The notes beneath the pieces are model-generated. The model made no database searches, had not been told where the DNA came from, and saw nothing but the letters and a program-made list of their open reading frames with translations. A stretch of DNA of 64,000 nucleotides from Crotalaria pallida (Eukaryota; Streptophyta; Magnoliopsida; Fabales; Fabaceae): contig CM075656.1 in the NCBI GenBank assembly GCA_037953625.1, positions 77,147,001 to 77,211,000 of the forward strand, given 5' to 3'. Below, one piece after another: positions 12,031 to 23,008 of the stretch (positions are counted from its first letter, which is position 1; every line of letters starts with the position of its first letter). The position numbers and the translations under genes were made by a program.

Positions 12031-12879
12031 ATTATTTTCACGTTAGGGATTTTGTGTATGGATTTTTTCTTTTTTGTTTTTTTTAATAAAAACATATATT
12101 ATTTTCGTATTTGAATTTTTTTGATGTATTATTACGATACAAGATTTTTTTAAATTATTTGGTACAATAATTTGGTTGCATTAATTTGGTTGCATGTAAT
12201 TTGGTTCCGTATAGCTTATACCATGGTAGAATAATTTGGTTTCGTATTTTTATTATTTAGAGTTTTGTGAGCAAATTAAAATACAGTGATGATGATGATT
12301 TATTTTTTAATTAATTTGTATTTAATTAAGTATTAATTATAATTTAAAATTTTTGTTATAATAAATTAATTAACTACATAATTAATTATTCAAGAACATA
12401 AACTAATTTAATCATTTATATACTTAATTAATTAATTAATTAACTATGTATTTAATAAATAAAGAAAAAATGAAAAAAAAATATAAATAATATAATGTAC
12501 TATGTCCTTTTTGGTCATTTAATAAATTTAAGCTACATCAAAAGCTAGTTTTGCCGAACAACACTATTTCAAATAGTCAGCTAAACAACTACAAGCTCAC
12601 AGCTACAAGCTCACAGCTCCTAGCTAGCTTAACAGCTACAAGCTACAAGCTCACAGCTACAAGCTATAAGCTCACAGCTACAAGCTAGTTTTGCCCCTAA
12701 CAATATTTTTACACTAGTTCTTTCAACACCATTATTCATATTATTTTATAACCATATGTATAGTTAAAAATCTTTATTTTCAAAATAAAAACTTTTCGGA
12801 TAAATGGTTATAATATAAGTGTGAAAAAAAAAATAGTGTTAACAAAATTAGTGTGAGATGAGCATTTTCCTAATCAGGC

Positions 12880-13086
12880 TTAAGGATGATCGTTGGATCC
12901 TCCTGACCCTGGCGCATTGCCATTGGGAAGTGCTTGCATAAGAAGCCCATATTCTCTAGACCATTGAAAATGTGCCAATAATGGCCTGCACTCTACTACA
13001 CCTTGAGGAGATGCAACAAAAACGGTGAGCATGATCAGCACAAACTGAAGAACTATGAAGAGGATCTTGTTGAATGAGAAAGCCAT
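12880..13086 (-). CDS. Small secreted peptide precursor, copy A
   Basis: A single-exon frame encodes 68 residues. Residues 1-25 are a hydrophobic signal peptide (MAFSFNKILFIVLQFVLIML then TVFVAS). The mature part has ECRPLLAHFQW and a small, Gly/Pro/Asn-rich C-terminus, PNGNAPGSGGSNDHP. Layout (signal peptide, an E-C-R-P-L step just after it, variable middle, Gly/Pro-rich tail ending near His) resembles plant PIP/PIPL-type signalling peptide precursors, but the classical SGPS core is absent, so the family call is only a suggestion. It differs from copy C at three residues. TATA at 13258-13266 predicts a 5' UTR of about 140 nt. The Harbinger right end lies about 180 bp beyond the stop. Conservation of three frames in tandem copies argues that the frame is real. 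Confidence 0.8.
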   Translation of the reverse strand: MAFSFNKILFIVLQFVLIMLTVFVASPQGVVECRPLLAHFQWSREYGLLMQALPNGNAPGSGGSNDHP

Positions 13087-13257
13087 ATATGTATATATAT
13101 GTTGTGATGTGTGATTTGATCTTCCCTTAGAATCTAGCTTTTGAAGGAGTAGTTTATTCCCTTGCTAGAAGTTGGAACTATAGAATATAATTTTAATGAA
13201 ACACTTTGTGATATGAATGAAATGTTTTGGTGTAGGAGGAGAGGAGACACACATAAG

Positions 13258-13266
13258 ATTTATATA
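13258..13266 (-). promoter_or_regulatory. TATA box of peptide gene copy A
   Basis: TATATAAAT on the minus strand, about 170 bp upstream of the ATG. The same motif at the same place is kept in copies B and C. Confidence 0.65.
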
Positions 13267-13442
13267 GAGAATGGAATTGACCGTTTCTTTGGTATGCTAA
13301 TTTCAAATTTTAATTTGCTTGACTACCGCGAAGAGTTTGAAGGTTGAAAAATAGGAATAGAATACCTTGGTCTCCAAACACCCTTTAACGCGTAAATAAT
13401 GTTTGAAATCGCAAACAATTAACTACGTACTATTAAACAGTA

Positions 13443-13710
13443 CTTCCTTCTTGATAATACGACTATTTTGACACTTTTATTTTATCCTTATTTACAAGAT
13501 TTCATATCAATTTTCAATGATCGTTAATTATTTTTTCCACAAACACCCCTATCTATTTAACATTTTTTAGATTCCCAATAATATTAATAGGGGTAATTTT
13601 GAAAATACACATCAAAAGTTCACATTTCCGATACAATTAACTAAATTAGTCAATTTTCTTAATGGACGTGAAATCTCCCAAAGATGTCTTATAATTAGGG
13701 ACGGAGGGGG
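13443..13710. mobile_element. Stowaway-like MITE in segment A
   Basis: Inverted ends (CTTCCTTCTTGATAATACGAC / ...ATTAGGGACGGAGGGGG) with flanking TA at 13441-13442 and 13711-13712. Segment B has the corresponding sequence without it (TTAAACATACTTATAATAATTAGTACTTATG near 17940-17970). Confidence 0.8.
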
Positions 13711-13959
13711 TACTTAGTACTTATGTTAGAAAAATGATTTAGAGACCTACAAGCCTACAAACCTACACATAAGATTATGACACTTGTTATTTTCAAGTTA
13801 AAAAAAATTAAATAAAAGAACTTACAAATATCAAGATCCTAATGTATAGGCTCATGAGTAGGTCTCTTTAGGTAAGTCTCTCAATCATTACTCAACCAAT
13901 ATTAAATGGAAGAATTTGCATTGGACTTCATCCCACCCGAGAAGATTGTCCCTGTGCGT

Positions 13960-14700
13960 GATAGTTATAATTAGGGGAGTAAGTGGGCCAATACTCATTC
14001 GTGAACCCGTTAAATTCGAACTAACCCAATCTATATTTGATGGGTTGAGTTTTTTTTTTTAGCAATCCAATATATAAGTATGGGTTGAGTCGCCTGTTTG
14101 CTATTTAAAAAACCAATCAACTCAATCCAACCCATTGATCCAAATTTATTTATTTTATTTATTTATTTATGCATATTATGCTTGTACCTTAGCTATTGTA
14201 TGCTCCAAAAAAATAAGCTACTACTTGGTAATTACTATTTAAACCTTCCACCTTGAATTTTTTATATCTTGCAAGAGGGTGGGTAAATGCTTTTATTTAT
14301 CATGACTTTCAACAATTTAGTTCATGACTTGATACTAGAGGATTTTATATTACTGCTTTTGGATAATTTGATTTTGGTTCATGATTTAATGCTAAATTGT
14401 GTAGTTGTGTTGTTTATGGATCATATTTAATTATTTATTTATGTGATTTTTGTTATATTTTTTATTTTATTTTTGTATTTATTTAGATTTTTTTTTTGAA
14501 AATAGGACAAATAGATCTAATAACCCGAACCAACTCAACCCGAATTTTTACGGGTTGGATTAGTTCGGTTTTAACACTCAAATATAAAGAAATCTGATTC
14601 AACTAAATCTATTTTAGTTAAGTCAGGTGCTTAACCTCCTCAAAATTAAAACCAACCTGACCCATTAAACTCATAGTAATAATTGCTGGGGTACAGAAGA
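13960..14700. repeat. Repeat rich in AACCCAACC/GGTTGGGTT motifs, segment A copy
   Basis: A noncoding block with imperfect inverted arms (ACCCAATC..TTGATGGGTTGAG on the left, GGGTTGGATTAGTTCGG on the right). Its homologue in segment B is at 18130-18830. Probably an old foldback transposon present before the segments were duplicated. Confidence 0.5.
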
Positions 14701-15541
14701 AACTTGAGATCCAAAGTATGGGACTATTCCAGATAATGCTAGACAATCTTTAAAAATGTATCATATCATTTACAATTTGCGATATAGAATGAATTAGCAT
14801 GGATACTTAAAATAAACTTAGGATATCACTTATGATGAAAGTCCATCTAAGAATTTGTGACTTCATCCCATGTGCATAAGGACTAATATACGTATTAGGA
14901 CGTATAGATGTACCTGTAATGCACAGTTAATTATATACCTAATATTATTAATATCTACCTAAAATGATCTAAACAACTGAAAGGAGCTAGCCTTAGCTTT
15001 TAATTATAAGTGTGAGGCAAAATATATGTGTACGTAGAATACATGGTGGGCTAATTATTTGATGGGAAGGGATTTTGGCATCCTACATTCGGATATACAT
15101 ATCCATTTTAATATTTTTTCTAAATTATTTTTGGGTCGTGACAATTTTGTTGATCTGCTCATAAATTTCGCCCATCAACACAATTATGATCCGAGGTTTT
15201 TTTTTTTTTAAAAAAAAGAAAAAACTCCCCTCATAATCAAGATTTTTGTAATACTTTTGTAGATGACATTGCAAAGGGATGAATAACATGTTTAGTTAAG
15301 AGTCAGAAAATCAATTATGGCACCAAAATTACGTTGGAGCATAAACAACTAATAGTAATATTAACATCCCAAAATTGACATTACAAAATTGATTCTGGAC
15401 TAACTAACTAACCGCAGAACTAAACATGCATGAAGTCTCAATTGGGGCGGGCGAGCTAGAATATCCACCTTAGGAATGAGCACATGAACGGAAGAGTTAA
15501 TAGCCTTTATAGTAGCGTCCAGGTGTACCAAATAAATTCAC

Positions 15542-16059
15542 GACTTAATTATGTCACAAGTCCATGAAGTTTGGGATACTTTTGCCAGATACTCTTATAT
15601 TTTTTTTTCAATGTCTGACTCCTCGAAGTTACTTCTGGCTTTGTCACATACCCCTATTACAAATTTTGGCCAATTTTGATTACATGTAACATCAGAATCC
15701 TAATCAGAGGCAATAGGTTGGTCATGTGGTGCCGCGTGATGTCACATTGGCGAAGACGATCTCTCTCTTTTATTTCTTTTTTTATTTAACTAAAAATATA
15801 AAAATATTAAATTTTAGTTTTTTAAAGTTTTGGAAAAAAGGATCTTCGCCCATGGGGCACCAGGTACTTAACCTCCTACGTCTTATCAGGATTCCGATGT
15901 TACGTGTCAGCAAAATTGACCAGAATTTGTAGTAGGAGTATATGACAAACCCAGAAGTAACTTCAGGGAGTCATACATTGAAAAAAAAAAAGAATAAGGG
16001 TATCTGACAAAACTATCCGAAACTTCAGGGACTTCAGGGACTTGTGACATAATTAATCC
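15542..16059. mobile_element. MULE-like foldback element inside the LINE remnant of segment A
   Basis: Left end GACTTAATTATGTCACAAGT and inverted right end GGATTAATTATGTCACAAGT. A perfect 9-bp target duplication, TAAATTCAC, lies at 15533-15541 and 16060-16068. The segment B counterpart has the uninterrupted AATAAATTCACAGACC near 19700-19715. 518 bp, noncoding. The 9-bp duplication places it in the Mutator superfamily. Confidence 0.88.
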
Positions 16060-16068
16060 TAAATTCAC

Positions 16069-16440
16069 AGACCTCGCCCTGGATATAATGCCAATTGCAC
16101 TTGTAAAAAATCACCGGTTAGCCATCTTCGCTACGCTAGGGGATTTGTGGGAACCCATCATGGGGAAAATGGCTTTCTTGATGTCCATGTCAGTAACCAA
16201 GTTAGCCAGAGTTCCAATGTCCCCATCCACTCTTGGGTAAGTGGTTTGACAATTAAGACCAGGGATTCCAGTCCTCGCTCGCTCCCTCATATAAGTCTTT
16301 CAAAATCATGATGATCCAACGACATTGCCTCAAACTGAAACGATTTGGTAGCATATCTAAAGGCCTCATCTGTAGATTTGTGAAGAGAACCTGGGTGTTC
16401 ACATTTGAGAGAGCACGATCAAGTCTTTTAAAAGTTTGAT
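16069..16440 (-). pseudogene. LINE remnant, segment A copy
   Basis: Homologous to the clearer fragment in segment B (19600-20163). On the minus strand the upstream end gives RLDRALSNVN, the wording seen near the end of plant LINE endonuclease domains. Frames are broken and the MULE-type element at 15542-16059 interrupts it; the LINE homology resumes at 15440-15532. Confidence 0.65.
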
Positions 16441-17363
16441 ATAGCATTGCTCTTTGAAAAATATCCATTAGAAATTAAGGGTATATTTAGTTTGAAAAAG
16501 CTTTTTATTTTCATTTTCTTATATTATTCATTATTCATAATAACTATTATAGTGATCCTGTCTGGGACAAACTTAGTGGGAAGGCGAGCATGGGCAATTG
16601 CTCTTTCGTGTATTTTTTTTTTTTTTTAATAAGACAACGTTTATTGATAAGAAATAATGTGATTGGTTCTTCAAATCATCTACGACAATAATTAGTTATC
16701 CCTGCATATATTTTTGTTATATATATAGGGAGAAATCTAGTTAGAGTACCCCTTTACATACCCTCTTATCATTAACAAATCTACTATTGGCATTATTATT
16801 GAACGTGAATAGAATTCATATGGAACTGATAATTGAAAAACATTAGCATGTGAAAACATGCAATGGTAGGATAAACCAATAAAAAACGGAACCTACTTAT
16901 TAAATAGATTCTCATACATGCACTGTTACTAATAGATTCTCTGCTAAAAAACGGAAGAAATTATACATGATTAAATAAAAAAAAATGTGTAAAGAATTGT
17001 GTTGCTAGTTATTATTAGGAATCTACTTACATGCTGAACTTTTACACCAAGAAATAAAAAATTGTAGTTAATTGCATACAAATATATATCTAGAATGTAA
17101 CTTAATGTTAATATTTGGTTGCCAGCCTCGTCTGCCGTTTGCATGCGCACCACTGGTCCTTTATTAAATTGAATAATAATATTTTCACACTAATTTTTTC
17201 CACACTATTAATTCATACTATTTTATAACCATTGGTAATTAAAAATCTTTGTTTTCAAAATAAAAAAATCTTTCTGATGAATGGCTATAATATAAGTGTG
17301 AAAAAAAAATAGTGTTAACAAAATTAGTGTGAGATCATATGAGCATTTTCCTAATCAGTAGGC

Positions 17364-17570
17364 TTAAGGATGATCGTCGGATCCCCCTGACCCTGGCGCA
17401 TTGCCATTTGTAAGTGCCGACATAAGAAACCCATATTCTCTTGACCATTGAAAATGTGCTAATAAAGGCCTGCACTCTACTCCACCTTGAGGAGAAGCAA
17501 CAAAAATGGTGAGCATGATCAGCACAAGCTGAAGAACTACGAAGAAGATCTTGTTAAATGAGAAAGCCAT
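17364..17570 (-). CDS. Small secreted peptide precursor, copy B
   Basis: 68 residues, same architecture as copies A and C: N-terminal signal peptide (residues about 1-25), VECRPLLAHFQWSREYG and a Gly-rich tail NGNAPGSGGSDDHP. This is the most diverged copy: Phe-Phe-Val-Val in the signal peptide, F48, S51, T54 and D65 replace residues of copy C. The changes leave the frame and the tail intact. The ATG context and TATA box are conserved. Product presumably secreted; processing and receptor unknown. Confidence 0.8.
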   Translation of the reverse strand: MAFSFNKIFFVVLQLVLIMLTIFVASPQGGVECRPLLAHFQWSREYGFLMSALTNGNAPGSGGSDDHP

Positions 17571-17760
17571 GTATGTATATGTTGTGATGTGTGATTTGAT
17601 TTAGTGTGATCTTCCCTGCTTATTAGAAGCTAGCTTTTGAAGGAGTAGTTTAATTATTCCCTTGCTAGAAGTTAGAACTATAGAATATAATTTTAATGAA
17701 ACACTTCGTGATATGAATTGAATGAAATGTTTTGGTGTAGGAGGAGAGGAGACACATAAG

Positions 17761-17769
17761 ATTTATATA
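17761..17769 (-). promoter_or_regulatory. TATA box of peptide gene copy B
   Basis: TATATAAAT on the minus strand, in the same position relative to the ATG (about 190 bp upstream) as in the sister copies. Confidence 0.6.
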
Positions 17770-18024
17770 GTGAATGGAATTGACCGTTTCTTTGGTATGC
17801 TAGTTTATTTCAAGTTTTAATTTGCTTGACTACCGCGAAGAGTTTGAAGGTTGAAAAATAGGAATAGAATACCTTGGACTCCAAACACCCTTTAACGCGT
17901 AAATCGTGTTTGAAATCGCAAACAATTAACTACGTACTATTAAACATACTTATAATAATTAGTACTTATGTTAGAAAAACAAATTAAATTAACTGTATGT
18001 ATTGCATGAATTTTATGATGCATC

Positions 18025-18068
<44 letters not shown>

Positions 18069-18129
18069 AAATAATTAAAATCAATATTAAATGTAAGAAT
18101 TTGGACTTCATCCCACCCGAATAGATTGG

Positions 18130-18830
18130 CCCAATGCGTGATAGTTAGGGATGTAAGTGGGACGAAACTGATTTGTGAACTATCGCTAAACTCGAACCTA
18201 CTCAATCCATATTTGATGGGTTAATTTGGTTTTTTTTTTTCAGCAATTCAATCAAGTATGAGTTGGGTCACGGATTTATTATTTAAAAAACCAATCAACT
18301 CAACCCAACCCATTAACCCAAATTTATTTTATTTATTTATGCATGTTACACGCACTTATACCTTTATTTCTATTATACGCTAAAAAAAATAAGTAACTAC
18401 TTAATACTTACTATTTAACCCTTCCGCCTTGAATTTTTCATATCTTGCAAGAGGGTGTATGCTTTTATTTATCATGTATTTCAACAATTTAGTTTATGAC
18501 CGGATGCTAGAAGATTTTATATTACTGCTTTTGGATAATTTGATTTTAGTTCATCATTTAATGGTAGATTGGGTAGTTGTGTTGTTTATGGATAGTAATA
18601 TTTAATTACTTATCTATGTGATTGTTGTTGTATTTTTTATTTTATTTTTGTATTTATTTAGATTTTTTTTTGGAAATTGGACAAATAGATTCAATCACCA
18701 ATACCAACTCAACCACAATTTCTATGGGTTGGATTGATTTGGTTTTGACACTCAAATATAGAGCACGCAATCCGACCTGACTCAACCTATTTTGGTTGGT
18801 TCAGGTGTACACTCATAGTGATAGTTGCTT
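18130..18830. repeat. AACCCAACC-type repeat, segment B copy
   Basis: Collinear homologue of 13960-14700, sharing ATATTTGATGGGTT, the Leu/Phe-rich AT interior and GGGTTGGATTGATTTGG. Noncoding. Confidence 0.5.
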
Positions 18831-19227
18831 GGGTGCGAAAGGAACTTAAAATTCAAAGTATGAGACTTGATTTTTGATGACGCGAAACAATTTTTGAGGA
18901 TGTATCATATCATTTGCAACTCGCGATATCGAGTGAATTAGCATCAGCGCGCCAAATGAACTTATAGATACCACTTATGATCAAATTTCATATAAGAATT
19001 TGGGATAGGACATATAGATGTACCTGTAATGCATAGTTAATTATAAACGAGTACTTAATATTATTATTATCTACCTAAGATGATCTAAACAACTGAAAGG
19101 GGCTATAGCCTTAGCTTTTAAGTTTTAATTATAAGTGTGAGGCAAAATATCTGTGGAATCCATGGTGAACTAATTATTTGATTGGAAGGAATTTTGGCAT
19201 CTTATATTCGAACATGCACATCTTATT

Positions 19228-19270
<43 letters not shown>

Positions 19271-19279
19271 TAAATTATC

Positions 19280-19500
19280 TTTAGGTTGTTATTATGTTGA
19301 TGACTTCATTTTAGTCATCAACATAGCAATGATCCGAGTTTTTTCTTTTTTTTTAAGCTTCCCTCATAACATATTATTGTACACGATTGTGTAAGAAATG
19401 AATGAATCTTTAAATTCTTTATCTTACTTTTTAGATGAGTTTTAATTAATGAATTGTAAAGGATATTGATTTCATTTTTTATTTTAATTTATGAGTCGTG
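19280..19500. repeat. CATCAACA foldback element, inverted copy in segment B
   Basis: It has GTTGATGAC/GTCATCAAC palindromic ends and ACATAGCAATGATCCGAG, matching in inverse orientation the units at 20166-21127. A shortened relative is in segment A at 15128-15285. Confidence 0.5.
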
Positions 19501-19599
19501 ACTAACTACCTAAACTAACTGTTTTTTAGTTCAAGGTTTCAACCTATTCACCAAGATTTTTGTAATGCTTTTGTAGATGACGTTGCAAAGGGCAGTGAC

Positions 19600-20163
19600 T
19601 CTGAATTGGGACTGGCCAGCAAGAATAGGAATGAGCACAAGAAGGATACAGTTAATAGTAGCCTTTATATTATAGCGTTCAGGTGTCTCCAAGCGTACCA
19701 AATAAATTCACAGACCTTGCCCTGGATATAATGCCAATAGCACTGGTAAAAATTCACCGGGTAGCCATCTTCACTAGGGGATTTGAGGGAGCCCATGGAG
19801 AAAATGGCTTTCTTGACCTCCATATATATCAGTACCAAGTTAGCCAGATAGAGTTCCAATGCATCCTTTACAAATGCAGGTTAGAAAAGTAACTGGCAGA
19901 ACTTAAATTCCAGGGAGCTAATAAAATTTAAGTCATGATTCCAGTCCTCCCTCATAAAGTCTTTCAAAATCTTGATGATCCAATGACATTGCCTCAAACT
20001 GAAACGATTTGGTAGCATATCGAAAGGCCTAATGATATGTAGACATGCATGTGAAGAGGGTGTTGATACGAATGGAACCTAGGTAACATTTTACCTTAGG
20101 CATCCAGAAATCTCAATCTCCAGTTCACATTCGAGAGAGTACGATCAAGTTTTTTAAAAGTTT
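19600..20163 (-). pseudogene. LINE reverse-transcriptase remnant, segment B copy
   Basis: The minus strand encodes EVKKAIFSMGSLKSPSEDGY followed by PVNFYQCYWHYI, close to the plant LINE RT block usually written as KKALFSMG..KSPGPDGFPA.FYQ. The frame is open for only 64 residues (19665-19859) and flanked by stops. It is a dead fragment duplicated with segment A. Confidence 0.8.
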
Positions 20164-20165
20164 AG

Positions 20166-21127
20166 GCCATCAACACAATCACAATCCCGATAAAAAATTT
20201 ATAAAAAAAAAAAAAAAACTTGCAAATCAATATCATTCACAAACTATGAATTAAAACTCATCTAAAATGCAAAATAAGAAATTTAAAGATTTATTCATTT
20301 CGTACAAAAGTCATGCGTGGTGATGTATTGTGAGAGAAGTTAAAAAAGAAAACCTCGGGTCATGATTGTGTTGATGAACTGTTCAAAAGTTTAGCTCATC
20401 AACACAGTCACGATCCTAATATAAAATTTTTAAAAAATTGCAAATCAATATCCTTCACAACCCATGAACTAAAAATCATCTAGAATACAAGATTTGTTAT
20501 ACTCTTTTTTCCTTTGCTTAAGACTTTCTCACTGAGTTTATCCTATCGAGGTTTTTAAGGAGATAAAAATCCTAATAATGCTTTGACAAACTAGGATGGT
20601 GTGTTATGGTAGTTGCTCTTTTGGAGGTGTACATATTTCACATTCTCGTGAAGTAGTCTCATATTGTAATGTTCTTTGTTGGGTTTGATTTGTATTGAGC
20701 ACATGATTGTATACATACCTATGTTCAAATCCTCCATAAAAGGTGGGGTTCATATGCTTATATTGATCCCTTGTGTTGGAACAATATTCTTTTTGCTTAT
20801 AAAAAAAATGATTTAAAAAAAAGTCGTATGTGGTAATGTGTTGTGAGGAAAATTTTGAAAAAAAAAACACTGGGTCATGACTATGTTAAAGACTTATTCA
20901 AAAGTTTAGGTCGTCAACAATCACGATCCTGATATAAATTTTTTTTTAAAAAAAATTGCAAATCAATATCCTACACAACTCATGAACTTAAAATCATCTA
21001 GAATATAAGATAAAGGATTTGGAGATTCATTCATTTCATACAAAAGTTACATGTGGTGATAAATATGTTGTGAAGATAGTTTAAAAAAAAAAAAAAAAAA
21101 ACCTCAAGTCATTATGTGTTGATGACC
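20166..21127. repeat. Array of three CATCAACA-ended foldback units
   Basis: Each unit begins with a CATCAACACAATCACGATCC-like arm and ends with its inverted complement (GGGTCATGATTGTGTTGATG). Units are about 20166-20382, 20392-20898 and 20909-21127; a further left arm lies at 21142-21170. Interiors share TTGCAAATCAATATC..CACAA and GTGGTGATGTATTGTGA. Unit 2 is enlarged by about 320 bp of foreign DNA at 20490-20810, whose wording (CTCACTGAGTTTATCCTATC, AGGAGATAAAAATCCTAATA) suggests an LTR-retrotransposon scrap. The array fills the gap between segments B and C. Confidence 0.6.
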
Positions 21128-21283
21128 AAATTTTTTGAACAAGTCATCAACACAATTACAACCAATAAAAATATTGGAAAAAAAAAGTGGGGTGTGATGT
21201 AAATCATGATTTCAATATTTTGTATTTAACAATAATAAATATCGATCACATTAACCTGTAGTAATTTTTTGCAATTGCGTTAA

Positions 21284-21890
21284 GGTTATGTTCGGCAAGG
21301 GTAGTTAAGAACTTTTTAACTAGTTAGGAGTTTTATATTCAGTTAATAAGTTATTAGTCACGTCCAGGAACACAAATTAGAAAGATCTTATAGCTTTTAA
21401 AAAAGGAACTTGTATCTTTTAAAAGCTAGTTTTAGAAAACTATCTTTCTAGAAACTAAACTAGCTTCTAATAATTCATATATCAATTATACACTCAAATA
21501 AAATTTAAAATTATTTTATTACCCTTTAATTAATTATTAATTATAATTTAATAATTTTGTTATAATTAATTAATTAATTAACTACATAATTAATATTTTA
21601 AAAAAATGAATTTAATTAATTATAATTTAATAATTTTTATATTTTATTAGTCAATTAATTAACTATCTATTTAATAAATAAAGAAAAAAATTTCAAAAAT
21701 TTAAAATAATAAAATGTTGATTGTCTTTTTTGGTCATTTACTAAGTTTTAGCTACTTCAAAAGTTAGTTCTGATGAACAACATTATTTCAAATAGTCAGC
21801 TAAACAGTTATAAGCTCACAACTCTTAGTTAGCTTAATAGTTACAAGCTAGAAGCTCATAGCTACAAGTTAGTTTTGTCCAACAAACCCT
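21284..21890. mobile_element. Non-autonomous Harbinger MITE related to 7845-12697
   Basis: Flanked by TAA (21281-21283, 21891-21893). Ends are GGTTATGTTCGGCAA and, inverted, AGGGTTTGTTGGACAA. About 190 bp on the left and 280 bp on the right match the termini of the complete Harbinger element (for example TAGTTAGGAG, TTAGAA, GGTCATTTA, AACAACATTATTTCAAATAG); both protein genes are deleted. An autonomous/non-autonomous pair thus sits within 14 kb. Confidence 0.85.
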
Positions 21891-21893
21891 TAA

Positions 21894-22098
21894 ACGCAAG
21901 CACACTACCTCTAATGAATGTTTTGAAAAAGGGAAATGCTCCTCACTACGTAATTGTTTTTCATGAAACATGCTAATAATGTTTTTACCTCTTATTTGAT
22001 CTTTTTTCAACCTCTTAAACTTCGGTGAATTAGTTGATTTCTGATTGGTTCATGGGTTAGTTGTTCATTACTATTCGTTACTGTTTTGTTCGTTCAAT
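21894..22098. other. Spacer between the Harbinger MITE and segment C
   Basis: Unique AT-rich sequence; nothing recognised. Confidence 0.4.
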
Positions 22099-23008
22099 AT
22101 AGCATTGCTCTTTGAAAAATATCCATTAAAAATTAAGGGTATATTTAGTTTGAAAAAACATTTTATTTTCATTTTCTTATATTATTCATTATTCATAACT
22201 ATGATAGTGATCCTGTCTGGGACAAACTTAGTGGGAAGGCGAGCATGGGCAATTGCTCTTTCGTGTATTTTTTTTTTTTTAATAAGAAAACGTTTAATGT
22301 GATTGGTTCTTCAAATCATCTAAGAGGATAATTAGTTATTTATATAGTAGAGTAATAATATATATCCCTACATATATTTTTGTTATATATAGGGAGAATC
22401 CAGTTAGAGTACCACTTTTCGTACCCTCTTATCATTAATAAATCTACTATTGGCATTATTGAACGTGAATAGAATTCATATGGAACTGATAATTGAAAAA
22501 CATTAGCATGTGAAACCAATAAAAAAAATTTAAATATTCTACAGACAACACTCATAGATGCACTGTTACTAGTAGTAGATTCTCTGCTAAAAATCGGAAG
22601 AAATAATACAAGATGATTAAATAAAAAAAAAAATGTGTAAAGAATTGTGTTGCTTGTTATTATTAGGAATCTACTTACATGCTGAACTTTTACACCAAGA
22701 AATAAAAAATTGTAGTTAATTGCTTACAAATATATATCTAGAACGCAACTTAATGTTAATATTTGGTTGCCAGCTGCCTCGTCTGCCGTTTGCATGCGCA
22801 CCACTGGTCCTTTATTAAATTGAATAATAATATTTTCACACTAATTTTTTCAATACTATTAATTCATACTATTTTATAACCATTGGTAATTAAAAATCTT
22901 TGTTTTCAAAATTAAAAAAAAAAAATCTGGTGAATGGCTATAATATAAGTGTGAAAAAAAAATAGTGTTAACAAAATTAGTGTGAGATGAGCATTTTCCT
23001 AATCAAGC

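Larger units (their letters stand above)
7845..12697 (+). mobile_element. Complete PIF/Harbinger transposon
   Basis: The element is 4.85 kb and flanked by a perfect TAA duplication (7842-7844 and 12698-12700). Left end GGCTCTGTTCGACAAC and inverted right end GGGGCAAAACTAGC are imperfect; the right end appears to have lost about 9 bp relative to its relative at 21284-21890. Sub-terminal regions are full of AGCT-rich palindromic motifs. It encodes both proteins expected of this superfamily, a Myb/SANT-like ORF1 and a DDE transposase, in the same direction and without disruption. Segments B and C carry the matching unoccupied site (near 17174-17180 and 22828-22834, reading TTGAATAATAATATTTTCACAC), which proves insertion into segment A. 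It probably arrived after the array formed. Confidence 0.92.
7618..16440. repeat. Tandem segment A of a three-copy array
   Basis: This segment shares long collinear homology with segment B (16441-20165) and segment C (22099-23730): the block ending TTGCATGC..CACTGGTC, the peptide gene and its promoter, the pyrimidine-rich repeat at 13960-14700 and the LINE remnant (A and B). It is enlarged relative to B by three insertions: the Harbinger transposon (7845-12697), a Stowaway MITE (13443-13710) and a MULE-type element (15542-16059). At 13735-13895 a further A-only stretch with GAGACCTAC/GTAGGTCTC ends interrupts the homology. Confidence 0.8.
16441..20165. repeat. Tandem segment B
   Basis: It starts with the block TATAGCATTGCTCTTTGAAAA, which also starts segment C at 22099, and runs through the peptide gene, the AACCCAACC-type repeat and the LINE remnant. 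It lacks the Harbinger, Stowaway and MULE-type insertions of segment A. It includes (TA)n tracts at 18029-18063 and 19230-19267. Confidence 0.8.

Noticed and set aside
12880..13086. Assignment of the 68-residue peptides to the soybean Pep914 (DHP-containing) family
   Set aside because: Only three residues (DHP) at the end agree, and the Pep914 precursor is not known to have such a signal peptide; too weak.
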